Shown one piece after another: positions 1 to 11,259 of a DNA stretch of 64,000 nucleotides. The stretch is taken from positions 1,488,001 through 1,552,000 of the forward strand of contig NZ_CP022958.1 in NCBI RefSeq assembly GCF_006496635.1, given 5' to 3'. The stretch comes from Azoarcus sp. DD4. Its GTDB lineage: Bacteria; Pseudomonadota; Gammaproteobacteria; Burkholderiales; Rhodocyclaceae. The translations under genes were made by a program, and so were the position numbers. Below the pieces are notes generated by a model, which ran no database searches, was not told the DNA's origin, and saw nothing but the letters and a program-made list of their open reading frames with translations. How positions within the stretch are numbered: the first letter of the stretch is position 1; each line of letters opens with the position of its first letter.

Positions 1-547
1 CCTCGATGGTCAGCGCGACGATGATCTGGTTGGCGACCTTGGTGATCTGGCCGTCGCCGTTGCCGCCGACCAGGGTGATGTTCTTGCCCATCAGCTCGAA
101 CAGCGGCTTGACCCTGGCGAAAGCCGCCTCGCTGCCGCCGACCATGATGGTCAGGCTGGCGGCCTTGGCGCCGACCTCGCCGCCCGACACCGGCGCATCC
201 AGGTATTCGCAGCCGAGCGCGTTGATGCGGCGCGCGAAGTCCTTGGTGGCGACCGGCGCGATCGAGCTCATGTCGACCACGATCTTGCCCGGCGTCAGCC
301 CGGCGGCGACGCCGTTGGCGCTGAACAGCGCGTCTTCGACGTGCGGCGTGTCCGGCACCATGGTGATGACGATGTCGGTCTGGCGGGCGACGTCGGCGCC
401 GTTGGCGCAGACCTTGGCGCCGGCGTCGATCAGGGCGCGGGGTGTGTCGCCGTGGGTGTAGGTGAAGATGGTGTGACCGCCGGCGATGAGGTGGCCCGCC
501 ATGGGCGCGCCCATGATGCCGAGGCCGATGAATCCGATGTTTGCCAT
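1..547 (-). CDS. glxR: Tartronate semialdehyde reductase, 3' end cut by window edge
   Basis: Reduces tartronate semialdehyde to D-glycerate with NAD(P)H, the last step of the glyoxylate carboligase route. The visible 182 residues begin MANIGFIGLGIMGAPMA, the Rossmann GxGxxG motif of the beta-hydroxyacid dehydrogenase family. They include the substrate-binding DAPVSGGEVGA stretch and the catalytic lysine in KVANQII near residue 172. The family is usually about 295 residues, so roughly 110 C-terminal residues lie outside the window. The ATG at 547 is preceded by AGGAGA at good spacing. It is the third gene of a gcl-hyi-glxR operon, 51 bp after hyi. A related hydroxyisobutyrate dehydrogenase is the alternative, but the operon argues for glxR. 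Confidence 0.9.
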   Translation of the reverse strand, partial: MANIGFIGLGIMGAPMAGHLIAGGHTIFTYTHGDTPRALIDAGAKVCANGADVARQTDIVITMVPDTPHVEDALFSANGVAAGLTPGKIVVDMSSIAPVATKDFARRINALGCEYLDAPVSGGEVGAKAASLTIMVGGSEAAFARVKPLFELMGKNITLVGGNGDGQITKVANQIIVALTIE

Positions 548-598
548 TTGTTTGTCTCCTGTTCGTTGTCTCTGTCGGGGGCTGGGGCGTGGGGGGCG

Positions 599-1378
599 TC
601 AGGCCGCCAGCGCCTTGATCCACCCCAGCCCCTCGCGGGTGCCGTTGGCCGGCTTGTATTCGCAGCCTATCCAGCCGTCGTAGCCGAGGCGGTCGATGTG
701 GCGGAACAGCCAGGCGTAGTTGATCTCGCCGCTGCCCGGTTCGTTGCGGCCCGGGTTGTCGGCGAGTTGCATGTGGGCGATGCGCGGCAGGTGCCTGGCG
801 ATGGTGTTGCCGAGTTCGCCCTCCATGCGCTGCGCGTGGTAGATGTCGTACTGGATATAGAGGTTGTCCGACACCACTTCGTCGAGGATGCGCGCGGCCT
901 GCTCGGTGCGGTTGAGGTAGAAGCCGGGGATGTCGAAGGTGTTGATCGGCTCCATCAGCAGGCGGATGCCGGCTTCCTTCAGCTGGTCGGCGGCGAAGCG
1001 CAGGTTGGCGATGAAGGTCTCGTGCACCGTGTCGGCAGCGACGCCCGCCGGGGCGATGCCGGCCAGACAGTTGAGCTGCTTGCAGCCCAGCGTGCGGGCG
1101 TAGTCGATGGCGCGGCCGACGCCGTCCTGGAACTCCCCGACGCGGTCCGGATGGCAGGCGATGCCGCGCTCGCCCGCCGCCCAGTCGCCGGCCGGCAGGT
1201 TGTGCAGCACCTGCACCAGGCCCGCGCGCTGCAGCTTCTCGGCGATCTGCTCGGCCGGCCAGGCGTAGGGGAAGAGGAATTCCACGCCCTTGAAGCCGGC
1301 GTCGGCCGCGGCCTGGAAGCGGTCGAGGAAATCGACCTCGTTGAACAGCATGGTGAGGTTGGCGGCAAGTTTCGGCAT
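599..1378 (-). CDS. hyi: Hydroxypyruvate isomerase
   Basis: Interconverts hydroxypyruvate and tartronate semialdehyde. It is a 259-residue TIM-barrel protein of the xylose-isomerase-like AP-endonuclease-2 family; the E. coli enzyme has 258 residues. It begins MPKLAANLTMLFNEVDF, with metal-ligand segments visible as LLMEPIN and QYDIYHAQRMEG. The ATG at 1378 was chosen over an in-frame start 24 bases upstream because AAGGAGA sits seven bases before it and the protein then matches the family N-terminus. It lies between gcl (58 bp upstream) and glxR (51 bp downstream), the classical order for cytosolic glyoxylate assimilation. Confidence 0.93.
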   Translation of the reverse strand: MPKLAANLTMLFNEVDFLDRFQAAADAGFKGVEFLFPYAWPAEQIAEKLQRAGLVQVLHNLPAGDWAAGERGIACHPDRVGEFQDGVGRAIDYARTLGCKQLNCLAGIAPAGVAADTVHETFIANLRFAADQLKEAGIRLLMEPINTFDIPGFYLNRTEQAARILDEVVSDNLYIQYDIYHAQRMEGELGNTIARHLPRIAHMQLADNPGRNEPGSGEINYAWLFRHIDRLGYDGWIGCEYKPANGTREGLGWIKALAA

Positions 1379-1436
1379 CGTTCGTTCTCCTTCAGTATTC
1401 ATGGCGGCCCCGGGCGGACGGGGCCGGCGGCGTTCG

Positions 1437-3212
<1,776 letters not shown>

Positions 3213-3363
3213 GCTTGTCTCCTTCGGGGGAATGTAGGGTTTTGTTGGGGCCAGATTAGTCGGCGCCCGGGAAAGGGTGAATTGCCGGGCGGGTTGGTTC
3301 TGTCGATACTTTTGGTATCGGGTAGTCCGGTTTGCCCCCCTGCTGAAGGAGAGATGGTTTTGT

Positions 3364-3457
3364 CCCTCCCCCTTCAAGGGGGAGGTTAGGAGGGGGATGG
3401 GGTTCAGCTTCGACCGAACCCCATCCCCACCCCAGCCCTCCCCTTGAAGGGGAGGGG
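3364..3457. repeat. Intergenic palindromic repeat, copy A
   Basis: A G/C-tract element with nested dyads. The outer arms are CCCTCCCCC..GGGGGAGG at the left and CCCTCCCC..GGGGAGGG at the right, and there is a perfect central 13-bp inverted repeat, GGGGATGGGGTTC against GAACCCCATCCCC. A close relative of its right half lies at 18447-18483. It looks like a dispersed, REP-like intergenic element of this genome. It lies between gcl and the enolase gene and could fold in RNA, but no U-tract follows it. Confidence 0.7.
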
Positions 3458-3467
3458 GCCAACCACC

Positions 3468-4748
<1,281 letters not shown>

Positions 4749-4867
4749 GGGTGTCCTGTTGGCTGAGTAACCTTCGCCGGGCGGCCGGTTGCGCGGCGAG
4801 CATAGGCAGCACCGCCAGCGGACTGAATCGCTGCTAGCATCGCGACTGTCGATAGCCGGAGTATCGA

Positions 4868-5782
4868 ATGGACCGCTACACCGAAATCCGCAGCTTCACC
4901 CTGGTCGCCGAGAAGGGCAGCTTCGCCGCCGCGGCGCTGGTCGAGGGCGTCACCCCGGTGGTGATGGGCCGCCGGCTCGACGGCCTGGAGCGCCGGCTGG
5001 GTGTGAAGCTGATGCACCGCTCCACCCGAGGCCTGACGCTGACCGACCTGGGCGAGCAGTTCCTGGAGCAGTGCCGCCAGCTGCTGCGCGACTTCGACGC
5101 GGCCGAGAGCAGCATCAGCGAAGGCCGCAACGTGGTGCGCGGCCACCTCGTCGTTTCCGCGCCCGCCGCCTTCGGCCGCCGCCACGTCGCGCCGCACGCG
5201 CCTGCCTTCAAGGCGAAGTACCCGGAACTGAAGCTCTCCTTCAACCTCACCGACAGCGTGGTCGACCTGGTGCGCGAGGGTTACGACATGGCCATCCGCA
5301 TCGGCGAGGTCACCGACCCCAACTACGTGCCGGTGCGGCTCTTCCCCAACCGCCGGGTGGTGTGCGGCACGCCCGCCTACTTCGCCCGCCACGGCGTGCC
5401 GCGCACCCCGGAAGAACTCGCCGGCCACAACTGTCTCGCCTTCAACCTGCAGGGCGGCCAGCAGCGCGGCTGGAGCTTCGTGCGCGACGGGCGCCTGTTC
5501 GCGGTGCGGGTCGATGGCGATCTCGACTGCAACGACGGCGAACTGCTCCACGGCTGGGTCAAACAGGGCCTAGGCATAGGCTGGCGCTCCACCTGGGAGA
5601 TCCAGGCGGAGTTGAAGCGCGGCGAACTGGTGACGGTGCTCGACGACTTCGCGGTGCCGAGCTACGACATCCAGGCGGTGTATCCGCAGCAGCGCTACCT
5701 GCCGGCCAAGGTGCGCCACTTCATCGATTACCTGAAGGCGGTCTACAACACGCCCGGCTACTGGGAGCGCACGCCCGGCTGA
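4868..5782 (+). CDS. LysR-family transcriptional regulator
   Basis: A 304-residue LysR regulator with a winged helix-turn-helix at residues 1-60 (MDRYTEIRSFTLVAEKGSFAAAAL, then the recognition helix VTPVVMGRRLDGLERRLG and MHRSTRGLTLTD) and a substrate-binding domain from about residue 90. It is divergent from the enolase gene, with 119 bp between the starts, so it may control enolase and perhaps the gcl operon. The recognition helix has VVMGRRLDGLE where most family members read SAVSRRIRALE, a modest divergence. The effector cannot be told from sequence. Confidence 0.88.
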   Translation: MDRYTEIRSFTLVAEKGSFAAAALVEGVTPVVMGRRLDGLERRLGVKLMHRSTRGLTLTDLGEQFLEQCRQLLRDFDAAESSISEGRNVVRGHLVVSAPAAFGRRHVAPHAPAFKAKYPELKLSFNLTDSVVDLVREGYDMAIRIGEVTDPNYVPVRLFPNRRVVCGTPAYFARHGVPRTPEELAGHNCLAFNLQGGQQRGWSFVRDGRLFAVRVDGDLDCNDGELLHGWVKQGLGIGWRSTWEIQAELKRGELVTVLDDFAVPSYDIQAVYPQQRYLPAKVRHFIDYLKAVYNTPGYWERTPG

Positions 5783-5835
5783 GGCCGGGCGCGGTCACGC
5801 GGCGGCCATTGCGGCCGGCCGCGAAGCAGGGCGGC

Positions 5836-6315
5836 TCAGGCCAGCCCGGCCTTGTCGAGCCCGTAGAGCTTGTCCGCCGATCCCGGCACCGCCTGGAAGG
5901 CCACACTCAGCCGGTTCCAGCCGTTGATCTCGACGATCAGGAAGGACAGATCCGCCAGTTCCTGCTCGGACAATTGCTCGCGCACGCGGCGGAACACCTC
6001 GTCCGGCACGCCGTGCGGCGGCAGGGTCGTCAGCGCCTCCGTCCATTCCAGCACCGCACGCTCGCGCGGCGAGAACAGCGGCGACTCGCGCCACACGACG
6101 ACGTGGTGCAGGCGCAGTTCGCGCTCGCCGCGGATCTTGGCCTCTTTCACATGCATATCCACGCAAAAGGCGCAGCCGTTGATCTGCGACGCCCGCAGCG
6201 TGACCAGATGGCTCACCTCGGCGAGAAAGGGCTTGTCGTGCAGCACCTGGTGGAATTCCACGTACTTGCGGGCGGCTTCGGGGGAGGCTTTGTAATAGTC
6301 GAGACGTTGGCTCAT
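5836..6315 (-). CDS. AhpD-like carboxymuconolactone decarboxylase family protein
   Basis: A 159-residue all-helical protein of the AhpD/CMD family. It has the family signature RASQINGCAFCVDMHVKEA (residues 43-61), with a redox CxxC and the downstream histidine of peroxidase-type members. The expected role is peroxide or organic hydroperoxide reduction; the physiological partner is unknown. The ATG at 6315 was preferred to one 36 bases upstream because GGAG is correctly placed and MSQRLDYYKASPEA is the usual family start. It is convergent with the LysR gene and monocistronic as far as can be seen. Confidence 0.88.
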   Translation of the reverse strand: MSQRLDYYKASPEAARKYVEFHQVLHDKPFLAEVSHLVTLRASQINGCAFCVDMHVKEAKIRGERELRLHHVVVWRESPLFSPRERAVLEWTEALTTLPPHGVPDEVFRRVREQLSEQELADLSFLIVEINGWNRLSVAFQAVPGSADKLYGLDKAGLA

Positions 6316-6556
6316 GGCTGGCTCCGTTGGGGGCTGGGGATATCGGGGCATCGCCGCTTGCTGGCGACCCTTGTAAGGGCGACGGTTGCAGCGATCCGGT
6401 AGCCATGATTCTGGAGCGGCTTGGCCTAGTGATTAAGGGCCAAGAATGGGGTTTTGGAGTGGGACATGCGGATGGTGCTGGTGCTGGTGCACCGTGAGGG
6501 GCTCCACCTGGCGGCGACGTGCCCCTCAATTTCGTCATCCGCCTGCGAAAGCGAGT

Positions 6557-6871
6557 TCAGCCCACGACTACTTCGCTGATCTGGAGGATCGGTGTCTGGT
6601 CGGTGTAGTTCGGAATGTCCGCCAGGATTTCCTCTGCGTGCGGACCGAAGCCGGCTTGAAAGGCTTCCACTGAGTCACAGAAGATGTGGCACATCCCCAC
6701 GTAGGTCGCTGGTGCGCCGGGTTCTCCGCCGGCCAGTCCTTTGTCTATCGTGTAGTACCTGCAATTGTCCCCCATGCGCGCCTTCACGAGAGGCAGATGC
6801 TTGTCACGGTAGTACTCGTGGTCGAATCTGGCGCCAGGCGCATTCGGGTACATCACGCTAACCTTGATCAT
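6557..6871 (-). CDS. EthD family protein
   Basis: A 104-residue ferredoxin-like alpha/beta-barrel protein of the EthD family (starts MIKVSVMYPNAPGARFDHEYY, then RDKHLPLVKARMG). Members form dimers and occur beside oxygenases or act in small-molecule breakdown, but most are uncharacterised. The ATG at 6871 was chosen because GGAG lies eight bases upstream; a TTG two codons earlier would be too close to it. No operon partner is evident. Confidence 0.85.
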   Translation of the reverse strand: MIKVSVMYPNAPGARFDHEYYRDKHLPLVKARMGDNCRYYTIDKGLAGGEPGAPATYVGMCHIFCDSVEAFQAGFGPHAEEILADIPNYTDQTPILQISEVVVG

Positions 6872-7174
6872 GGGCAAGTCTCCGTTGTTTTAAGCCGGGT
6901 TGCGGCCGCGTTCATCATGCTCGCCAGATACGAAGGCGTGCAAGTGACCCGCCTATCCTTGCCGAGCGCTCCGGCAAGGCACGAGGGGCGCTGGGGCGGA
7001 GAAGGTAGCCACTGCCTCGCACACGTGGTTCATGCGTCGACCACCGTTCATGGCGACCATGCGGCTGCGGCGCATTCGCAGCAGCCGTCGCAGCGAGCCT
7101 CCCGTCGCGCTCGCCGAGCATTTCTCGCGTGTTTCGCGCGGAACACCGGAAGCAGTGTCCTGCTTGTACGCATG
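6872..7174. other. Intergenic stretch without recognised gene
   Basis: About 300 bases between the EthD gene and the nitrite reductase regulatory region. Open frames exist on both strands but have no ribosome site and an unnatural composition rich in Arg, Ser and Ala. No RNA gene or repeat was recognised. It may be decayed sequence. Confidence 0.5.
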
Positions 7175-7211
7175 GGCACCACTCTGGTGATCCATGCACT
7201 GCTGCGGTGCG
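7175..7211 (+). promoter_or_regulatory. Tandem NtrC-type binding sites upstream of nirB
   Basis: Two 17-bp dyads resemble the NtrC (NR-I) consensus TGCACCA-N3-TGGTGCA: GGCACCA-CTC-TGGTGAT at 7175-7191 and TGCACTG-CTG-CGGTGCG at 7195-7211. Their centres are 20 bp apart, close to two helical turns. They lie about 100-120 bp upstream of the start site expected from the sigma-54 element at 7274. That geometry matches classical NtrC enhancers. It is a pattern match made by eye. Confidence 0.6.
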
Positions 7212-7273
7212 TCATCCGCGTCCCAGGCAACCCGTTTCCCCAGTAAACGCGCCGTTTTCGCCCCATTTTCCCG

Positions 7274-7290
7274 CTGGTACAGAACCTGCT
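7274..7290 (+). promoter_or_regulatory. Sigma-54 (RpoN) promoter for nirBDC
   Basis: CTGGTACAGAACCTGCT matches the -24/-12 sigma-54 consensus with GG at 7276-7277 and GC at 7288-7289, exactly ten bases apart. Deviations are T for C in GGCAC and C for T in TTGC. With paired NtrC-like sites upstream and an assimilatory nitrite reductase downstream, nitrogen-limitation control is the likely logic. The start site would fall near 7300. Confidence 0.6.
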
Positions 7291-7301
7291 TAATAGTCCT
7301 C

Positions 7302-7440
7302 GCTCGTTAGCAAAGTTGCGGCGAGCAAAGCCTCCGCCGATGACGGTGGGGTCCGGAAGCTGCGATATGCATCGCCGCTTTCCGGCCATTCGAACCTACA
7401 TCGAACCGCGTTCTGCGGAGGCCTTCATGCATGTGCGGGG
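7302..7440 (+). promoter_or_regulatory. Structured 5' leader of the nirB transcript
   Basis: About 200 bases separate the predicted start site from nirB and contain nested dyads. They are GCTCG/CGAGC at 7302-7326, an imperfect hairpin at 7353-7385 (CCGGAA-GC..GCGA with apical TATGCA, then TCGC..GC..TTCCGG), and a long-range perfect pairing GCCTCCGC (7330-7337) with GCGGAGGC (7415-7422) that encloses that hairpin. Leaders of nitrate/nitrite assimilation operons are often antiterminated by NasT-type ANTAR proteins that bind tandem six-base loops. That is only one possible reading here, because no U-tract terminator was found. Confidence 0.4.
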
Positions 7441-7500
7441 TTAATTCCCGAAGCGCACAGGTATCGCGAGCCTCCCGGGGCCTAATGAGTGATACCGCGC

Positions 7501-10020
7501 ATGAAGATCGTTCTCGTCGGCCACGGCATGGTGGGCCACAAGTTCCTCGAGGAACTCCAGCAGCTCCAGATCCCCGGTGCCGAAGTCACCGTGCTGTGCG
7601 AGGAACCGCGCACCGCCTACGACCGCGTGCATCTTTCCGAATTCTTCGCTGGCAAGACCGCCGAAGACCTGTCGCTGGTGGCGCCGGGCTTTTTCGACGA
7701 CACCGGCTTCGCGCTGCGCCTTAACAGTCGCGCCGCGGCGATCGACCGCCGCGCCAAGACCGTCACCACCCAGGACGGCGTGACGCTGTCCTACGACAAG
7801 CTGATCCTCGCCACCGGCTCCTACCCCTTCGTGCCACCGGTCAAGGGCAACGACCGCGAGCAGTGCTTCGTCTATCGCACCATCGAAGACCTGGAGGCGA
7901 TGACCGCCGCCGGGGCGATTTCGCGCAAGGGCGTGGTGGTGGGCGGCGGGCTGCTCGGGCTGGAGTGCGCCAAGGCGCTGCGCGACCTCGGCCTCGAAAC
8001 CCACGTCGTCGAGTTCGCGCCGCGGCTGATGGCGGTGCAGGTGGATGACGACGGCGGCCGCATCCTGCGCGAGAAGATCGAGGCGCTGGGCGTGCAGGTG
8101 CACACCAGCCGCAGCACCACCGAGATCACCGACGGCATGACGGCGCGCCACCGCATGGTGTTCGCCGACGGCAGCCACCTCGAAACCGACATGATCGTGT
8201 TCTCCGCCGGCATCCGCCCGCGCGACGAGCTGGCGCGGCAGAACGCGCTGGCGGTGGGCGCCCGCGGCGGCATTGCGGTGGACGACCACTGCCGCACCAG
8301 CGACCCGGACATCTACGCGATCGGCGAATGCGCGGCGTGGCGCGACCAGACCTTCGGCCTCGTCGCCCCGGGCTACGACATGGCGCGCCTGGTTGCCCGC
8401 CATCTGGCTGGCGAGACCAAGGCGGCCTTCGCCGGCGCCGACATGAGCACCAAGCTCAAGCTGATGGGGGTGGATGTGGCCAGCATCGGCGACGCGCACG
8501 GCAAGACGGCGGGTTGCCGCAGCTTCCGCTACAGCGACGAGGTGAAGCAGGTCTACAAGAAGATCGTCGTCAGCGAGGACGGCAAGCGCCTGCTCGGCGC
8601 GGTGCTGGTGGGCAATGCCGACGAATACGGCACGCTGCTGCAGATGGCGCTGAACGGCATCGCGCCGCCGGCCGAGCCCGAATTCCTGATCCTCCCGTCT
8701 AGCGACGGCAAGGCCAAGCCGGGCCTGGGCCCGGATGCGCTGCCCGACAGCGCCCAGATCTGCTCGTGCAACAACGTCAGCAAGGGCCAGATCTGCGCGG
8801 CGGTGGGCGAGGGCGCCACCAGCATCGGCGAGCTCAAGGCCTGCACCAAGGCCGGCGCCACCTGCGGCGGCTGTGTGCCGCTGGTGACGCAGATCATGAA
8901 GGCCGAAATGGCCAAGCGCGGCATGGCGGTGAACAACCACCTCTGCGAGCACTTCCCGTATTCGCGCCAGGAGCTCTACCACCTGGTGCGCGTCGGCGGC
9001 ATCAAGTCTTTCGAGGACCTGCTGGCCCGCCACGGCCAGGGCCACGGCTGCGACATCTGCAAGCCCACCGCGGCGTCGATCTTCGCCTCGTGCTGGAACG
9101 ACTTCGTGCTGCAGGGCGAACTCGCCAGCCTGCAGGACAGCAACGACTACTTCCTCGGCAACATCCAGAAGGACGGCACCTACTCGGTGGTGCCGCGCAT
9201 GCCCGGCGGCGAAGTGACGCCGGACGGCCTGATCGCGGTCGGCCAGGTGGCGAAGAAGTACGGCCTCTACACCAAGGTCACCGGCGGCCAGCGCGTCGAC
9301 CTGTTCGGCGCCCGCGTCGAGCAGTTGCCGGCGATCTGGGAAGAGCTGATCGCCGCCGGCTTCGAATCCGGCCACGCCTACGGCAAGGCGCTGCGCACCG
9401 TGAAGAGCTGCGTCGGCAGCACCTGGTGCCGCTACGGCGTGGATGATTCGGTGGGCATGGCGGTGGAGCTGGAGAACCGCTACAAGGGCCTGCGCGCGCC
9501 GCACAAGATCAAGTTCGGCGTATCCGGCTGCACCCGCGAATGCGCCGAGGCGCAGGGCAAGGACGTCGGCGTAATCGCCACCGAGCGCGGCTGGAACCTC
9601 TACGTGTGCGGCAACGGCGGCATGAAGCCGCGCCACGCCGAACTGATCGCCTCCGACCTCGACAAGGCGGCGCTGATCCGCCTGATCGACCGCTTCCTGA
9701 TGTTCTACGTCCGCACCGCCGACCGCCTGCAGCGCACCAGCACGTGGCGCGAGAACCTCGAAGGCGGGCTGGACTACCTGAAGGATGTGCTGATCGCCGA
9801 CAGCCTGGGCCTGTGCGCCGAGCTGGAAGCCCAGATGCAGCACGTGGTCGATACCTACCAGTGCGAATGGAAGACCGCGGTGACCGACCCGGACGTGCGC
9901 AAGCGCTTCCGCACCTTCGTCAATGACCAGCGCGCCGACAAGCGCATCGTCTTCGTCGAGGAGCGCGGTCAGATCCGTCCCGCCCGCCCCGAAGAGCGCG
10001 ATGCCGAGCTGACTGCTTGA
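7501..10020 (+). CDS. nirB: Nitrite reductase [NAD(P)H] large subunit
   Basis: Cytosolic six-electron reduction of nitrite to ammonium. The 839 residues show an FAD/NAD(P)H domain (about 1-390, MKIVLVGHGMVGHKF and later VVGGGLLGLECAKAL), a BFD-like [2Fe-2S] segment (C421, C423, C455, C458), a ferredoxin-like half domain, and the sirohaem/[4Fe-4S] domain with C637-x5-C643 and C677-x3-C681. All expected cysteines are present. The ATG at 7501 gives the family N-terminus; a GTG four codons earlier is possible, and neither has a strong ribosome site. nirD follows after 20 bp. Sigma-54/NtrC-like sites lie upstream. Confidence 0.97.
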   Translation: MKIVLVGHGMVGHKFLEELQQLQIPGAEVTVLCEEPRTAYDRVHLSEFFAGKTAEDLSLVAPGFFDDTGFALRLNSRAAAIDRRAKTVTTQDGVTLSYDKLILATGSYPFVPPVKGNDREQCFVYRTIEDLEAMTAAGAISRKGVVVGGGLLGLECAKALRDLGLETHVVEFAPRLMAVQVDDDGGRILREKIEALGVQVHTSRSTTEITDGMTARHRMVFADGSHLETDMIVFSAGIRPRDELARQNALAVGARGGIAVDDHCRTSDPDIYAIGECAAWRDQTFGLVAPGYDMARLVARHLAGETKAAFAGADMSTKLKLMGVDVASIGDAHGKTAGCRSFRYSDEVKQVYKKIVVSEDGKRLLGAVLVGNADEYGTLLQMALNGIAPPAEPEFLILPSSDGKAKPGLGPDALPDSAQICSCNNVSKGQICAAVGEGATSIGELKACTKAGATCGGCVPLVTQIMKAEMAKRGMAVNNHLCEHFPYSRQELYHLVRVGGIKSFEDLLARHGQGHGCDICKPTAASIFASCWNDFVLQGELASLQDSNDYFLGNIQKDGTYSVVPRMPGGEVTPDGLIAVGQVAKKYGLYTKVTGGQRVDLFGARVEQLPAIWEELIAAGFESGHAYGKALRTVKSCVGSTWCRYGVDDSVGMAVELENRYKGLRAPHKIKFGVSGCTRECAEAQGKDVGVIATERGWNLYVCGNGGMKPRHAELIASDLDKAALIRLIDRFLMFYVRTADRLQRTSTWRENLEGGLDYLKDVLIADSLGLCAELEAQMQHVVDTYQCEWKTAVTDPDVRKRFRTFVNDQRADKRIVFVEERGQIRPARPEERDAELTA

Positions 10021-10040
10021 GCCCGAAAGGAATAGCCAAC

Positions 10041-10379
10041 ATGACTACCGAAACCCAGAACTGGACCGCCGTCTGCAAGGTCGGCGACATCCTCCCCGGC
10101 ACCGGCGTGTGCGCGCTGGTCGATGACCAGCATGTCGCCGTGTTCCGCCTCGGCAAGGACAACTTCTACGCCATCGACAACATCGACCCGCGCTCCGGCG
10201 TCAGCGTGCTGTCGCGCGGCCTCATCGGCAACCTCGGCGAGCACATCGTCGTCGCCTCGCCGATCTACAAGAACCACTTCGATCTGCGCACCGGCGAATG
10301 CCTGGAAGCGCCGGAGCACTCGGTGCGCGCGCACCGGGTGGAGATCCGCGGCGAAGACGTGCTGGTCGCGCTCGCCTGA
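10041..10379 (+). CDS. nirD: Nitrite reductase small subunit
   Basis: A 112-residue Rieske-fold partner of NirB in NADH-dependent nitrite reduction. It has the family segments NWTAVCKVGDILPGTGVCAL, DNFYAIDNIDPRSGVSVLSRG and PIYKNHFDLRTGECLE. The Rieske Cys/His ligands are absent, as is normal for NirD. The ATG at 10041 follows AAAGGA by nine bases and gives the usual MTTE-type start; a frame-open start 24 bases earlier lies across the nirB stop. Confidence 0.95.
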   Translation: MTTETQNWTAVCKVGDILPGTGVCALVDDQHVAVFRLGKDNFYAIDNIDPRSGVSVLSRGLIGNLGEHIVVASPIYKNHFDLRTGECLEAPEHSVRAHRVEIRGEDVLVALA

Positions 10380-10424
10380 CTCGGCTCGACCGAGCCCGTT
10401 CAACTGATTCAGGAAAACAACAAC

Positions 10425-11237
10425 ATGGCCTATATCGCGCCTGCCGAATTCGTCACCAAGATGGTCGATGCCGGCGAATCCAAACTGCTGATGTCCACCC
10501 GCGACACCCTGATCCGCGCCTACATGGCCGGCGCCATCCTGGCGCTGGCTGCGGCCTTCGCGGTGTCGATCACGGTGAATACCGGCAATCCGCTGATCGG
10601 TGCGCTGCTGTTCCCGGTCGGCTTCTGCATGCTCTACCTGCTCGGTTTCGACCTGCTCACCGGGGTGTTCACCCTGGCGCCGCTGGCGGTGCTGGACCGC
10701 CGCCCCGGCGCCACCTGGGGCGGGGTGATGCGCAACTGGTCGCTGGTGTTCACCGGCAATTTCGCCGGCGCGCTTACCGTGGCGGTGTTCATGGCCATCA
10801 TCTTCACCAACGGCTTCTCCGAAGCGCCCAACGCCATCGGCCAGAAGATCGGCCACATCGGCGAAGGCCGCACGGTCGGTTACGCCGCCCACGGCGCGGC
10901 CGGCATGCTCACGCTGTTCGTGCGCGCGGTGATGTGCAACTGGATGGTCTCCACCGGCGTGGTCGCCGCGATGATGTCCACCAGCGTGTCGGGCAAGGTC
11001 ATCGCCATGTGGATGCCCATCCTGGTGTTCTTCTACATGGGCTTCGAGCACAGCATCGTCAACATGTACCTGTTCCCCTCGGGTCTGATGCTGGGCGGCC
11101 AGTTCACCTTCATGGACTACCTGATCTGGAACGAGATCCCGACCGTGCTCGGCAACCTCGTGGGCGGCCTCACCTTCGTCGGCGCCACGCTGTACTCCAC
11201 GCACTACAAGACCGCGCCCAAGCGCAAGGTCGCATAA
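10425..11237 (+). CDS. nirC: Formate/nitrite transporter family protein (nitrite channel)
   Basis: A 270-residue FNT-family pentameric channel with about six hydrophobic segments. Its location directly after nirBD (45 bp) points to nitrite uptake, or export of excess nitrite, rather than formate transport. Recognisable stretches are GALLFPVGFCMLYLLGFDLLTG (residues 66-87) and NWSLVFTGNFAGAL (105-118). AGGA precedes the ATG. It is probably co-transcribed with nirBD and the kinase/phosphatase that follows after 22 bp. Confidence 0.92.
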   Translation: MAYIAPAEFVTKMVDAGESKLLMSTRDTLIRAYMAGAILALAAAFAVSITVNTGNPLIGALLFPVGFCMLYLLGFDLLTGVFTLAPLAVLDRRPGATWGGVMRNWSLVFTGNFAGALTVAVFMAIIFTNGFSEAPNAIGQKIGHIGEGRTVGYAAHGAAGMLTLFVRAVMCNWMVSTGVVAAMMSTSVSGKVIAMWMPILVFFYMGFEHSIVNMYLFPSGLMLGGQFTFMDYLIWNEIPTVLGNLVGGLTFVGATLYSTHYKTAPKRKVA

Positions 11238-11259
11238 GCGGCGCCGGCGGCTGCGAGCG

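Noticed and set aside
6446..6673. Short plus-strand frame between the AhpD-like and EthD-like genes
   Set aside because: Overlaps the EthD gene on the other strand, no ribosome site, Trp/Cys-rich chance composition.
7441..9843. An 800-codon open frame antisense to nirB
   Set aside because: Its product is rich in Ala, Val, Arg, Gly and His with no family motif. It is a mirror of the codon bias in G+C-rich DNA; nirB on the other strand is certain.
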